Assembly (NCBI GenBank): GCA_030549335.1
Contig: CM060195.1
Coordinates: forward strand, 32,678,874-32,742,873
From: Pontederia crassipes
Taxonomy: Eukaryota > Streptophyta > Magnoliopsida > Commelinales > Pontederiaceae
DNA: 64,000 bases
Direction: 5' to 3'
The notes beneath the pieces are model-generated. The model saw only the letters and a program-made list of their open reading frames with translations. It was not told the origin of the DNA and ran no database searches. How positions within the stretch are numbered: the first letter of the stretch is position 1; the number at the start of each line of letters is the position of its first letter. Made by a program: the position numbers and the translations under genes. Positions 33,046 through 45,455 of this stretch are shown here, piece by piece.

Positions 33046-34835
33046 GAGAAGACGGGCCATCTATGTGCCATCCGCTAGTTTTAGAAAGTTGGGCGACTAT
33101 TTCTAAACCCCTCAAGTATATGCCTCATGTCGATCACCTCCTTCGAAACAGGAGCATCTCTTGCCAAATAGATATGTTTTATAAGTATATAAAGTATTAT
33201 ATGATATTATAAATATGAATTGTATTCGAGATACATGATCGAATGGCTAAGTCCTATAATCATCAATACTTCTCAACCATCTTTTCATTATATGCATACT
33301 AAAAGATTTAAATATTGCAAACTTTGAAAAATCATTTAGACTAATTAAAACAACCGAATAAAAAATGACGAAACTTATCAATACTTTATGGGCACTGGGT
33401 GTGACTAATTTGGTCTTCCTGTTCTTACGCGTGGTCTCATAAACTGTGCGAAAATCGACATGGCTCATTTCTCCTCCTACAACAAAAGTTTTAATATTTA
33501 CAAAATAAGTAAATATAAAATAAAGTTTAATTATTCTTTTTTATATGGATTACCATGTGCCATGATGTTTGTCAAATCAGACGGACCCTCCAATATGCAT
33601 ATGGGTTTCCACCTTGGAAAGTACATTAATTTTAGTTTGTGTTGTTTCAGAATTTCTCTACCAATCCTCATTCGTCCCATCAAAATCAAATATTTAGATT
33701 TTAAAATATGAATTAAGTAAAAATAATTTAAATGTAAAGTTATTTACAAATTATTATGGAGGGACTACCAAACTAGACGTCTAATATGTTTTGGGCATTT
33801 TTGTATATCCTGCTCAATGATGAGACCGACGAATGAGATGACCTTAAAAAACTTGTAATTTTGGAGGTGTTTCGCAACCACCTATTTGAAATATCTTGAT
33901 ATTGTTTTCAAATTGAATTCTGGAGGAAAATGATTTGATCCCTAAAAAATCATGGAAGTTAGTAATCTACAAATAATATAAAATAAATTATATAACACAC
34001 AAAAGATATAACCATATACTAAATGCACGAAAGACGTCATCCTTCATTTCAATTAGAACATCTTTCCACAATAATGCACCAGTGGGTAAGGTCAAGAGCA
34101 TTGATATCCCGTATGATAGAAGTGGATATGAAAGTTGTCATGTAATTTATAAAGAAGTTATTTCTCTAATTATAAGATGAACAATAATATTTTTTTGAAA
34201 AAATTATTTAGTTTACGACGTAGCAATATTATTGATGGTGACAACCCAATTCCCGTGGAATTCCTCTTCTTCAGTCAAAGAGAAATGGTCATCCACTCCA
34301 TAGGGGTAGGCTAAGAAGGTCTAGGATGGCCAATGGGCTATTTTACTCATTTTTCATTGGGCCAAGAAACAAAAATCCCAAAGCTGTCCCTAAGTCATAG
34401 TGTTCGATCTTCACTTTCGTCGAATTGTCTATGTTTTGTTCTCATTTTCATGATAAAAACCCATAAAAAATTATGTTTTGCCATTCTTAGCATAGCAATA
34501 TTTTATTTTTCACATTTTAATCATCTTTCTTGTATTCAATTTTTCTCCGCTTCTGACAGTATTCTCATGTTAGATTTCTGCTTGATTCTCTTGGATCGAA
34601 CCAGTATTCATTGTATGATTGCATCCTCATCTTGTGTGCCGAGAATTTTATTTTTTATTCAAAATTTTTTGCCAAGTGGGATCCATTTCACAAATGGAGA
34701 CATCTCAGTGATTTAAAGAGTAACTTGATCTCTGAATCACTAGGTTTCTACTGTGATTGTGATTTTTTTTTTTTTTTTTTTGCATTATTCTGCATTTTAA
34801 CCATCGCACTTCCAACCACGAGTCATGGGCTCTCC
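33046..34835. other. Unassigned intergenic sequence
   Basis: No gene recognised. The open frame at 34333-34716 has no family resemblance and low-complexity, AT-rich composition. A poly(T) tract lies at 34766-34783. Confidence 0.4.
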
Positions 34836-35590
34836 ATTGCACATGCCACCACTTGATACCCGCAACATTAGTATGGAGTGTTTAAAGATAACGGGTCCTC
34901 ACTTCTGCTACCCAAAGATCATAACATGATGGAGTGAGTGTGTGATCTCAGGAGGGATAAAGGGGCACATATACGAAAAAAATGTATGTACATTTTTTTT
35001 TTGAGAGGGATGCATATGTTGCAATAGATCATAAAAATAGAGGATCAATCATTCAGAAAAAAAAATTGAGGACGTGAGCCCTGCACTGCACACACCACCA
35101 CTTGATACCTGCAACATTAATATGATGGTTTAAAGATAATGGGTCCTCACTTCTGCTACCCAAAGATCATAATATGATGGAGTGAGTATGTGATCTCAAG
35201 AGGGGTAAAGGGGCGCATATATGAAAAAAATGTATGTAGTTATGTACATATATGTGACAATAGATTTTTTTGAGAGGATCAATCGTTCAGAAAAAAAAAT
35301 GAGGACGTGGGCCCTGCACTGCACACACCACCACTTGACACCTGCAACATTAATATGATGGAGTGAGTGCTTAAAGATAATGGGGGTCCTCACTTCTGCT
35401 ACCCAAAGATCATAATATGATGGAGTGAGTGTGTGATCTCAAGAGGGGTAAAGGGGCACATAAATCATTCAGAAAAAAAAAACGAGGACGTGGGCCCTGC
35501 ACTGCATACACCACCGCTTGATACCTGCAACATTAATATGATGGAGTGTGTGTTTAAAGATATGGGTCCTCACTTCTGCTACCCGAAGTG
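34836..35590. repeat. Tandem array of 183-249 bp units, four copies
   Basis: CCACCACTTGATACC-type landmarks occur at 34846, 35095, 35328 and 35511. Each is followed by CTGCAACATTA, ATGGAGTG, GGGTCCTCACTTCTGCTACC and, in the first three copies, a GTGTGATCTC...AAAGGGGC segment. Unit length shrinks (249, 233, 183 bp) through loss of the A-rich spacer. No coding role is evident. Confidence 0.85.
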
Positions 35591-36740
35591 TTCATCTCCA
35601 TGATGAATTGGGGATCAGGTTATAGCATACAGGTGAAACATAGAGAAAGAAACCCCATGCATCGTTTTGTAATAAGAGGTAAATTTGAGCTTCCAAGCAG
35701 CAGATTACCTCCATTTGGAAAACTTGTATACTTGAGACCATGCATTGCTATAATTTTTTTCCACTCAATAATGTACATATCAGAGGTTCACAGCAGCGGC
35801 TGTACCACATCCTCCTGGCCAAAGAGCACAAGAAAAAGTGGTAGTCAGGTTCCCACAACACACACACATCTCTCCAAAAGGCACAAGCTTCCTTCTCCCT
35901 ATACTAATCTTTCCCCTCTTTTTTTTCTTCTTGTGAGGCACCTTCTCTGCCACCACTGTCATTAGCGAGTTTAGTCTCCCACTACCATCATTATTTTGTG
36001 TACTGTTTCCTTGTTCAGTTGTTCTAGCTAGCAGCTGATAAGGAGGGAGAGAGAGATATAGAGAGGGTCCCCTTTGTACACTCCCAATAAACTTTGTTTG
36101 AAATCCATGCACTAAAACATGATAACTTGGTGCATCAAAGAATTAGATGCACCACCAGGGTCCATTTGGAGTCTCCTAGGGTGCACTCCGGGCCTAAGTT
36201 TTTTATTTTTCCAGTTTTAAAAGAAGAGAACAAGAAAAAAAAATAACCAGTTTGATGTAGTACTCCAAATCGATCAAATGCTGTTTCTTAACAAATGAAT
36301 GGTCAGAAACAGGTCAACATAATGATAATATAAAGGACAGGAGCTGCTGTAGATACATGTATTGTAGCTGCCCATAGATGATGCCAAAACAAACAGCATG
36401 TTATGTAACATTATAAAACCAATAACATTTATGATGCCCACTTAACAGAGGTTCCTAGAAGTCGCACATAAAAAAAAAACAAAAGCATAAGAAACATGTA
36501 TACAAAAGATAAATTATATATTCATGAGCCAAAAATGTTGTAATCAAAGAAAAATACGAGAATGATTTGGCACTTCCGACAAGTTTTCCGTTCTACTCCT
36601 TTGAGCCTTTTATAGGGCGATGGCCTCACCATCATTTTTTTTAGGAGAGCCTCACCATTGTTCCGTAACCTTTGGCATTGTGTTGTATTGGCCAATGTCG
36701 CATCCCACGACATTCCATGATGCATAACCCTCACCAACAA
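35591..36740. other. Unassigned intergenic sequence with CT-rich stretches
   Basis: Contains pyrimidine-rich and CA-rich tracts at 35850-35935 and a 9-bp perfect hairpin TGGTGCATC/GATGCACCA at 36128-36154. No gene identified. Confidence 0.35.
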
Positions 36741-37088
36741 GGTTCAGATCGGATGAGGATCCACCTATTAATAAAATATATTTTTAAAAATAATAAATAT
36801 TTTTTTATTAATTTAATCATAAATTATATTTCACTTAATGGTATTTTTATTAATTCTTAAGTAAAATTACATCAAAATATATTAAAAATGAAAAAATATT
36901 AAACTTCATATAAATCAATTATTATTGTCATTAATATATAATTTTATTAATATTTAAAATATTATATTAATTTATGAGATTGTATAAGATCGGATCCGTA
37001 AGATCATATGATCAAAATTATGATATCGAGATCGATCAAGGATAGTAAGATTCTAAAATCATAAAATTTTAAGATCGAGATCTTCACA
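36741..37088. repeat. AT-rich repeat related to 20465-20950
   Basis: A GATC-rich border (GATCGGATCC, GATCGAGATC) around a very AT-rich centre, inverted relative to 20465-20950. Confidence 0.35.
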
Positions 37089-39109
37089 CCAACATTTTTT
37101 AGAAGGAAAAAAGGATGACCGACAAAAGTGTACAAGTGTAAGTTCTCAAAAAGAACATCCAAAGGATAGAGAAGTAAATGAATTAGCCAAAACCCCAAAT
37201 AAGAAAGGATATGTAGTGTACAATACGTTATATTTCTTCCTGCAAAAATGATCCGATTGCGTTATAACCAAGTGGTCCCGACACCGATAAAAAAAGGTCA
37301 CTAGTGACGCTCTCCAACACTATCTCTAATGCATCGGGCCTCAGAATGTGGTCACTGAGTTTGAAGAAAAGAGCTACTGCCAAATGCCTCGGGATGTTAG
37401 ACAATCGAAGAACAAGTGGAGGATGTCCTCGGCTGACTCGCCACACGCATGATGTGTTACTACATGGCGCCCACCGTGCCTTGTAACTCCTAATGAGAAG
37501 ACAGTCGCGCTGCAGAAACCAAGTAAAAATATTAACTTTTCAGTAGTATCTTAGTGCATCAAATGAGTCTGCAGTCGATCCTGAAAATCATCCGATAGTG
37601 TGATGGTGGGAAGGAAGCGAATGTAGAAGCTATGTGCTGAGAAAGACTCCGTCAGACCCATCCGTCCGACCTGAAATGGATCGGGCATAGGCCTATTAAT
37701 CACTAATGGAGGGCCAAAAAAATTTGTAAAGCTCTGATCTGATAGGTTTGATCTAAAAATCGAAGACCAAGCACCAGATCCTGACCCTCCTTCCTTTGGT
37801 TAGTCTCTGTCGTTAGGGCTCAAAGGCGAGGAAATACCTCTACAAGTTAATCCCCAGGACTAGGTGTGCTGCCAGAAAGAGAAGTCCTCCCCCGAGCTGA
37901 GGGAAGGAACCATAATTAAGGAGGTGGACCCGCTGTGGCATAGTTGGCACTCCCGCCCAAAAGGATGAGGCCTCGCGGGGTAAGATGGTCCTTGACTCCC
38001 AGGACAGATTTCGTCCGTAGCAAGTGTAGAAAAGTGTGTGCCAAAGGCTATCCTCCAACCCCATAATTTGTTTGAGCCATTAGGCTAGGAGAGTCCAATT
38101 GTGCAGCAGAGATCGAACCCCAAGCCTCCTTGAGAGGTGAGCTAGTAGATGCTACTTCAATCAATCAAATGAACTCCATGGTGATTAGGACAACCTCGTC
38201 CCTACCAGAAAAAAATTTCTCTTGAGTTTAAGCATCTGAATACCTAAGCCATATACATATAATATGTCGAGAGCGCTGAGGTCGGCCCCCATGTGATAGT
38301 AGTCATGAACTCTAGCCGTGAAGTTTATGCTTCATGCAATCGATGACTGGAGTCCATCCTCTGAAGATGATATGGTGGTCCGAGAGCGAAAGTTCCAAGT
38401 AAGTGATCGGAAGGGAACTGGTCGAAGTGTAAAGCTGGGACGCATATCGAGCTGTCTCCTCAAAAACCATGTCAAAAGGGATGAAGAAGGACTTGGCATA
38501 TTAATCTTCGCACTAAATAGATCCATGAGAACCGCAACATGATGAGTCTCATACTCCGAGCCCTCGACGAAGAAAATCATCTCATCTGCATATTATAGGA
38601 GGGGGATGAGGCTCTAGCAAAGCCACTAAAGAGGCCCGTCTCGTAAGAGGCCTAGGTGCATCGGGCATCAACTCCTAGAACAAACATCATGGGGTTAGGG
38701 GGCAACCCTGTCGAACTCTCCTCTATGATTGCACACTCTCCTCCTGACCTCACCCTGTTGAGCAGGATCGAGAAGAGAAGCAGAGGTGAAGCACCACTTC
38801 ATCTAAGCGATCTAAGTCGCAGGGAGGCCTCTGACTTGTGGGGCTTGCCATAAGAAGGACCATGACACTATATCATTGGGTTTAGAGAAGTAGACATTCC
38901 ATAAGAAGGCCTGATAGCTAGTCCTCTGTCACCGGACGGTGATCTCTGTAGTGATGGTATAACTATCGGTGATGGTCTGACCCTAAATGAAAGTCGACTT
39001 TGTGGTATGTATCAAATCTGAGAAGTTGATTCGTCAAAACTCGAGCCACCATGAGATAGATAGATGACATTAGATAGAGCAATCGATATAAAATCCGTCA
39101 AACTACGCT

Positions 39110-39310
39110 TCAGAAGTAAGAATAATAGGAATCGATTGAGACACTCAAAGCCCCAATTCCCATCAGTGACTCCCTAATGATCGCCAAAATATCGTCTCGT
39201 ACAAGTGGGCAAAACTCCCTATAAAAGAAGACTAGAAAGCCATTGAGATTTGGGGTTGCCTCACCATTGAGATCACAGAGGGCCTCAATGATCTCTTCCT
39301 CTGTGATCAC
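39110..39310 (-). pseudogene. L1 reverse transcriptase N-terminal fragment
   Basis: A short open stretch with the L1 pattern EEIIEAL-DLNGE-PN-NGF-FYREFCPLVRDD, where the family usually has KAPGPDGF. It is a remnant of ORF2 of the LINE spanning 37089-42400. Confidence 0.75.
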
Positions 39311-40069
39311 CTATAATAGCAGTGAAGATTGTGCGTCGGTACGTCAGGGGATATCTTCATTGCCAAGGGCCCAGTGGTTGCCATCGAGATGAGGCTAGAA
39401 AGTATGGAATGATGGACACCCCGATGTGCTAATGGTAGGTGATCCGCTGGCCCTACACCTCAATATGCTCGATCCTATTAGCCCTCCGTCGAGAGTTTGC
39501 ATATAAGTGAAAAAAAATCTAGTATTGACATCTCCCTCTTGAAACCATATCTACTAGGATCGCTGCCTCCACTAGGTTTCCACTATCTTGTCCTCCATTT
39601 GGATGGTTTCCTGTGTGCGTCGGTTCTCGGCCACCTCGGAGTCTATGAGATGGCAGCAATCTTCGATCCAGTCCATTCAAGCAATCATCCCAGGGCATCC
39701 GTCCCACGACGTGCCCGATCCTTCCTAATCTGTTAATAATGCTGACAGAGGAAAGAGTGCAGGCTGGACAAGCAGTTCACTAGTGTCCTGGCTGTTGAAT
39801 CTTAGGGTGCCACTCTTCCTCCACTAACTATCGAAAGTCATCCTCCAAAAATAATTAATGATCAAGAGAAAAAAGGGAGTGTTGTCATCGTTGGACGACT
39901 ATATGAGGGGAATGTGGTCCAAGAACGGTCGATCAAGAGCCTGGATGTTTGCCAGCTTGATGCGCCTCTACTAACTCCAACAAACCAAGAAAATGGTCGA
40001 TCCTCGATCTAGCATATGGTGAAACTGTACTCCTTCATGTGAATCTATAGTTGGTGGTTGGAAAATTGA

Positions 40070-40381
40070 CTAGGAATTGTGAGTCAATGAAGTCTCTAAA
40101 CTCCTTTGCACTGATGTTCTACCCTTGATGTCTGAAAGTTCGATCCTCCACGTCAAGAGTGACATTGAAATCTCTCCGATCAACCATTGGGCGTCTGGGA
40201 GGTTGGTGTGTGCCTCTCGAAGCTCTTCCCATAAAATGTTGTGCACGAATGCTGAACACGGCCCATATACACACGAGATGAGGCAGTCGATGTCGTTCCC
40301 TGACTCCGTAGATGGGCCATCATCGAAAAGGGGGCCATCAAGGAGTCCACCACCGATAACTTCAACCAATAATGCATCCAC
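40070..40381 (-). pseudogene. L1 endonuclease fragment
   Basis: Contains CVYGPCSAFVHNILWEELRE and DAQWLIGE, corresponding to the part of the L1 endonuclease that normally reads VYGP...W-GDFN. The catalytic GDFN is altered. Frames before and after are broken. Confidence 0.7.
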
Positions 40382-41121
40382 CTAACTGCCCACTACATGC
40401 AAAAGAGATGCTCTAACATGCGGGGCCTCCTGACTTGGGCCCATATCCTTAAGCTCCATTTAGTCAGCTTGGTCTCCTGAAGAAGGGTCACATCAACCTC
40501 CCACTTTCTAAGATAGTGGCCTAGGATCTGCCGTCTCACAGGTCACCAGTCCCTGCACATTCCACGTGAGGATCTTTATCGGATCACCAAATGGCTCCCC
40601 TGGTTGATCGGACCTCCGACCACTTTCGACCGAGCCGTCGATGTGTATCATAACCCTGCTATGTCTGCTATGCCCTCCTCATCATTGAACCCTGGCAGAA
40701 GGGGGCAGCCAGTGCGGTAAAGACGAGGCTGTCGTGGGGGTACTACTAGTGGCAACGACATAGATCAATGGTGGTGATGGTCAAGGTTGCTAGTCATGGG
40801 AGTCTCGTCTACGTTCGTGGGACGATGATCGATGAGCCCAACATCTCAATCCACCCTCGACGACAACGGAGGCGAGTCCGATGGTGGGCGTGGTAGTAGT
40901 GGTCCCACGATGGTGATGGTGAGGAGTCGACCTCGGAGGAGGGTCGACGACCATCGGGAGGAATGGAGCGAGCGATTGGGATTTAGGATTTGGGTCACCC
41001 CGGAGATCGGGATTGTGGCAGCTCGGACCGAGCTCGATTGTGTCATGGTTCAGCACCAAGTTGGAGCCAGATGGGGTCCAATTCCTGTGCAGCATACCCA
41101 CTGTGTTAGAGTCATGGTCAT

Positions 41122-41479
41122 GCGACATGCTCCCGAACTGGTGTCAAGGCCATGCGCCACGCCCCCTAGTGTCACTGTCGTGCGACACGCCCCATTGTCT
41201 GAGTGTCGTGGCAGAACTAAATGCCCCTTTTATTGATGTCACGATCGTGCGACATGCCCCCTTTCGACTGTCACGACCTTGTGATATGCCCTTTGTACGG
41301 GGCGTTTCATCCGGATGACATGCCCCCTCTCAGGAGACATGGCCATGCGATGTGCCCTCTGTATGACTGATACGGTCGTGTGACATGCCCTTTGTATGGG
41401 CATTACGTCCAGGTGACCTTCCCTTTGTACAAGTGTCACGTGCCGTGTGACATGTCCTGCTCTAGAGTGGTACCATCGT
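41122..41479. repeat. 33-bp tandem repeat, about eleven units, within the L1
   Basis: Units begin GCGACATGCCC or GTGACATGCCC at about 41122, 41154, 41182, 41216, 41249, 41281, 41315, 41347, 41380, 41413 and 41447 (average spacing 32.5 bp). On the minus strand the better units stay in frame and give an 11-residue repeat with RAYH/RAHR/GHV starts. It lies between the ORF1-like and endonuclease pieces. Confidence 0.8.
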
Positions 41480-42430
41480 TAGAGCTTCATGTGTCTTCTC
41501 CATCTATGCCATTTGGGGCAGCGATGATAGCTCAGCTGGCGATGACCTCGGGCCACGAGGCGGCGTGCATAGCGACTTGCAAATGTAGTAGGAAACTTTC
41601 GGTGCCAACATTGAGGATCACGCCGGCAGAGTGCAATTCTACCGGACATCGATCTCCACCGTTGTAGTCGACAGATCCGGTGATTTAAAGGCCAAAAGAA
41701 TGACGTCGATGGGGTTGCCGAGTGTCGCTCAATAGCTGTCATGACCTTCGGTCGCTGAAGGTGACGCGGGAGACCGTGGATGGCTACGGAGCGATGTTTT
41801 CCCGGAGGTGCGATTGTTAAACGATCCTCAATCCTCCATGATCACCATTTGATCCAGGAATGAGGTGGGATGCTCATTGTGATGATATGAGAGCCTCACG
41901 TTGCTGTGGCATTCCTGGGACGAGCTGCCACAACCCCGATGAGACTCGACTCAGGTGAAACGACGATGATTCTCCTACATTGGTGACGATTGTCATGCGG
42001 AACAATTCTAGGTCAGGGGAGGAGCCCGTGATTTCGCCTACAATGCATCCCATAAGGAAGTCAATGACTTGTTGTATTTTCAGTGACCATGGCACGATGA
42101 GGTGTGGGGGTGACAGCACTGTCGTAGCAAAGGGGCTGCTCTATGATGTAGCAGGCGACTTGTTTGATGACTCGTGGGGATAGGCCGACTTCCGATGAGC
42201 CCTCTCCCTATCACCGGAGACATCGCAGCACTCCACGATAGCTTCGAGCGAAGTGGCCAACCTGCCATTTGTAACAGTGCATTGCCAGCCGACGACAGTT
42301 ATGAGTGTCACCAAGGTGGGTGAAAGTTGTCCATCCATCTGTAGAGTTCTGCACCCGGCGACGCATGACGAGCATGATGATGAGCTTTCACGTCTTAGTC
42401 ATGAGCTCTAGCTACACAGCAACCAACCGG

Positions 42431-43300
42431 CTGTAGGATCCCAAAGGGCACCAAGAGGGGAGTGAATTTGTGTTCTATCGAATATATCGATTTTACAAAA
42501 ATCATCGCGAAAGCACAAAACCGATTTGTTAATTCTTTTAAATCAAAGCAATTCAGATAATAAACATAATATGAGAGGGAGTGAGAGAGAGAGAAAATCA
42601 AACACAAACACACGATGATTGTTGATGAGGTTCGGCCACACATTGGCCTACGTCCCCGCTCCGACTTCTCGATCTTGAGACCGTCAGAGATTTCACTAAT
42701 CTCTTCCTTTATTCCAAATGGGGCAAGGAAGAAAGCTCTTTACACCATCGCCTTTTCTTCGCTTTGAGAGATAAGGCACACTCTCCTCCAATGAAGCTAA
42801 TTTATTTCTCTCGCTCAAGAGGTAAGATTTTGAATTTCTTTTACACAGGAGCTCTCTCAATTTTTTTAAATAAAAGTATTTCTTTCTTTTACAATTCTAT
42901 GATCATAAGAAGAGAAGAGAGAAAGAAAAAAAAACTATGAAATGAAAACTTCAAAAAATAATCTTTTTTTAATAATTTGAAGTTTTCCTTCAATGAGTGA
43001 ATGTGTGCATTTGCCTTTATCTTTGACACTCCTTTTATAGCCTTCAGTGTGTGAAAAATTCATCCAAAATTTTCTCCACAAATTCCTCCTTCAAATTTGA
43101 TCATTATTGTTCATTTGACTGGTAGGTCGGTCAACCGCACATCTGCACTGTTTTGATCATAACTTTCTCCACAGTTATCCAAATTAGATGACCTTGGAGT
43201 CTATGGAAAGCTAACAGAATTCTCTACAACTTTAATATGAATAAAATATAATTATATCATAGTCAGTTATGTAATCAAAATTCGTGTATAAAGTTATCTC
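42431..43300. mobile_element. LTR-like sequence, fragment or solo LTR (candidate)
   Basis: Begins TGTAGGATCCCAAAGGGCAC and includes AGGTTCGGCCACACATTGGC followed by CTACGTCC, words I associate with plant LTR sequences. No partner LTR, PBS or TSD was identified, so this is a weak call. Confidence 0.3.
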
Positions 43301-43849
43301 TTTTTCTTAAATTTTTTTTGGCAAGACTATTTTGATGTGGGAGAGGGAGTGGAGGAATCCTCATCACCTCCCATTGTGCACCTGAGCAGAGGCCCAGATA
43401 AGACAAGCAGCGAACGTAGGGAGCACACGAAAAACCTGTCAAGCGAGCACACCCAACTTGGCAAAGGCCATGATGGAGGTGAAAACGAGCAGAGTCGGTA
43501 CGTTGCAGCAAAGGATGAGAGAGAAGTAGAGGTGAGAGGAGACATCAGGAAAGAAGCTAGGAGATGCCGAGAGCCGACTGAAATAGAGAGAGATGAAGAG
43601 GAAGCAAGATGGTGCCAAAGAGAAGCTAGGAAATGCCTAGACTAAAGTGGTCTATTGCAGTAGAGGGTGGGAAAGACAGGGAGAGGGAGAGGGAGAGGGA
43701 GAGGGGGGGGGGGATGGAGGGGCGAGCGCTGGAGAGAAGCTTGGAGCATAGGCGGTGGGAGTTTGCCATAGCGTCTCCCCCTCGGGGATCGTAGCACGCG
43801 TCGTCGCCCTCTCAGTCATCCATCTCAGCTCAATTGGATTGACTTAATG
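43301..43849. other. Purine-rich unassigned sequence with (GGGAGA)n
   Basis: A (GGGAGA)n microsatellite lies at about 43678-43714. The open frame 43337-43645 is long but charged and low-complexity, with no family match I recognise. Confidence 0.4.
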
Positions 43850-45455
43850 ACACAAAATCTATCTCCCCCTTGTAGAGTTTAGCAACTGAATGTCCCTCAC
43901 CAACACTCGACGCTAATGAGAGACTATGGCTAAAAAAATCCCTTAAAAAATTGAATTCAGCATGAAGTAGGCTGGGAAGACAAAAGACTTGCTATCGTGG
44001 CTAGAGGTTTGTCGTAGCTAGAGCGCCGAGAAGAAATGTGACGCTATAGTGACGCTAATAGGAAGCCACTTGACTCTGCTGTGTTAAATCGGCGTGCGGA
44101 CAAGGACACTACAACGTTAGAGACTCATATTCAACCCATAACGTCAAAAATTGTGACGCTAATGAGAGGCTAACATGACGTGAAAAAATGTTAAACAACT
44201 TGAATTCACAATACGTGGCACTAAAATAGCGATGTCGTGGCTCGAAGCTAGCGCTGAAAAGAAATGTGGCACTATTATGATGCTAATGTGAAGCCACTTG
44301 ACTCCATTGTGTTAAATTGGGGTGCCGACAAAGACACTACAATGTTTGAGAAATGGAAACACAAAGTAGCGCCGTACATGCAACGCTAAAGTGGCTCTAT
44401 ATGACTATTTTTAGCATCAACAATAATGTACCTCTATAGTGACGCTACTGTGAAGCCAATCAGAGACATTATAATATTGACTTCATTGTGTATCTATAAT
44501 GACACTAAATATTCTTACTATTTGAATTTTTCGAAGTAAACTTCTGAGGAAAATCATATCTCTTAATTTCATACCCATAATTATAAGATTAAGAAAATAA
44601 AAAAATATTTATAGATAATAAATATAGGCATATATATATATGTATGTCTCTTATATATAAATCATAGTTAAATTAACATTCTTTCTTTCTACATATGTAT
44701 ATAGATGAATGATTTTTTTAATTTAACTACCAAAAAGAATTATATTAGTTAATTCCATACTCATAATTGTAAGATTTAACAAAAGGAAAATTATTAAGAT
44801 ATTATACATGTTTGCTTAATATGTATATATATATCTAGGTATATTAATTAAATGAATTATGTACATATATATACTATTTATAGTAACAAATGTATATGTA
44901 TCAAACTAACATTATCGACTTATATATATATACATATATATATATATATTTGTACTTATATACATATATGTGTGTCTTTGTGTCTTTGTACCCATATACA
45001 TATGTGCTTTCGTATCCATATATAATTATAATTAACATCCAATAACATTTCACATTGGCGTCACATTAGGGTCGCAAAAGCAACAGCCATGCTTTAGTGC
45101 CATTGTAGAGTCTTTATTGGCATCGCGAGAATTACGATGCGAAACTTTTCAAGCCGCATTCAAGGCACCAATAGGTACACAATCACACCGGCATAGAGTC
45201 GGCCATGACACAATGCTATTTCAGACATTTTAGTGTTGCCATTGTCGATGCCACAGTAGTGATTTTAGCGCGCCTTTTTCCCATTTTTTGTGTGCGTTAA
45301 TAGCAATGTCATAGCGTCGAGAGGATGTCAACTTTGACGTCGACTTGCCATAATGCTAAGGCGACACTAATTATAAACTATTGCGAGGCAACTAGTGTCG
45401 CCTACGCTATGGTGATGCCATTTTGGATCTATTGGCATCAACTTTTTTTCTAGTG
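43850..45455. mobile_element. CACTA-like terminal region with subterminal repeats (candidate)
   Basis: Many GACGCTA/TAGCGTC words occur in both orientations. There are two tandem units of about 230-245 bp (starting about 43905 and 44150), each with GCTAATGAGAG, GAATTCA, AAGCCACTTGACTC and GACACTACAA. The block ends at 45455 with TTTTTTTCTAGTG, an inverted CACTAGAAA-type terminus. No left terminus or transposase was found, so this is one end or a deletion derivative. Confidence 0.4.

Larger units (their letters stand above)
37089..42400 (-). mobile_element. Decayed L1-type LINE
   Basis: Minus-strand order from right to left. An ORF1 DUF4283-like piece (SVAIHGLPRHL near 41780) comes first, then a tandem-repeat region. 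The endonuclease piece near 40290-40190 reads VYGPCSAFVHN and DAQWLIGE. The RT start near 39310-39160 reads EEEIIEALCDLNGEATPNLN and YREFCPLVRDD. The zinc-binding RT tail, EDILHLFFDCLTSRGIW, is near 37425-37375. The 3' end, near 37089, has the GGAAAAAAGGATGA-type sequence also found at the L1 ends at 57028 and 59937. Frames are heavily broken. Confidence 0.8.

Noticed and set aside
34333-34716. 127-codon open frame as a protein gene
   Set aside because: AT-rich, hydrophobic by composition, with no family resemblance and no promoter or intron evidence.
36128-36154. Hairpin TGGTGCATC/GATGCACCA as a microRNA precursor
   Set aside because: The stem is only 9 bp; a plant precursor needs a stem of about 20 bp or more with few mismatches.
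43275-43645. Overlapping 70-100 residue frames on both strands as a gene
   Set aside because: Low-complexity, purine-biased sequence without recognisable domains or splice-linked neighbours.
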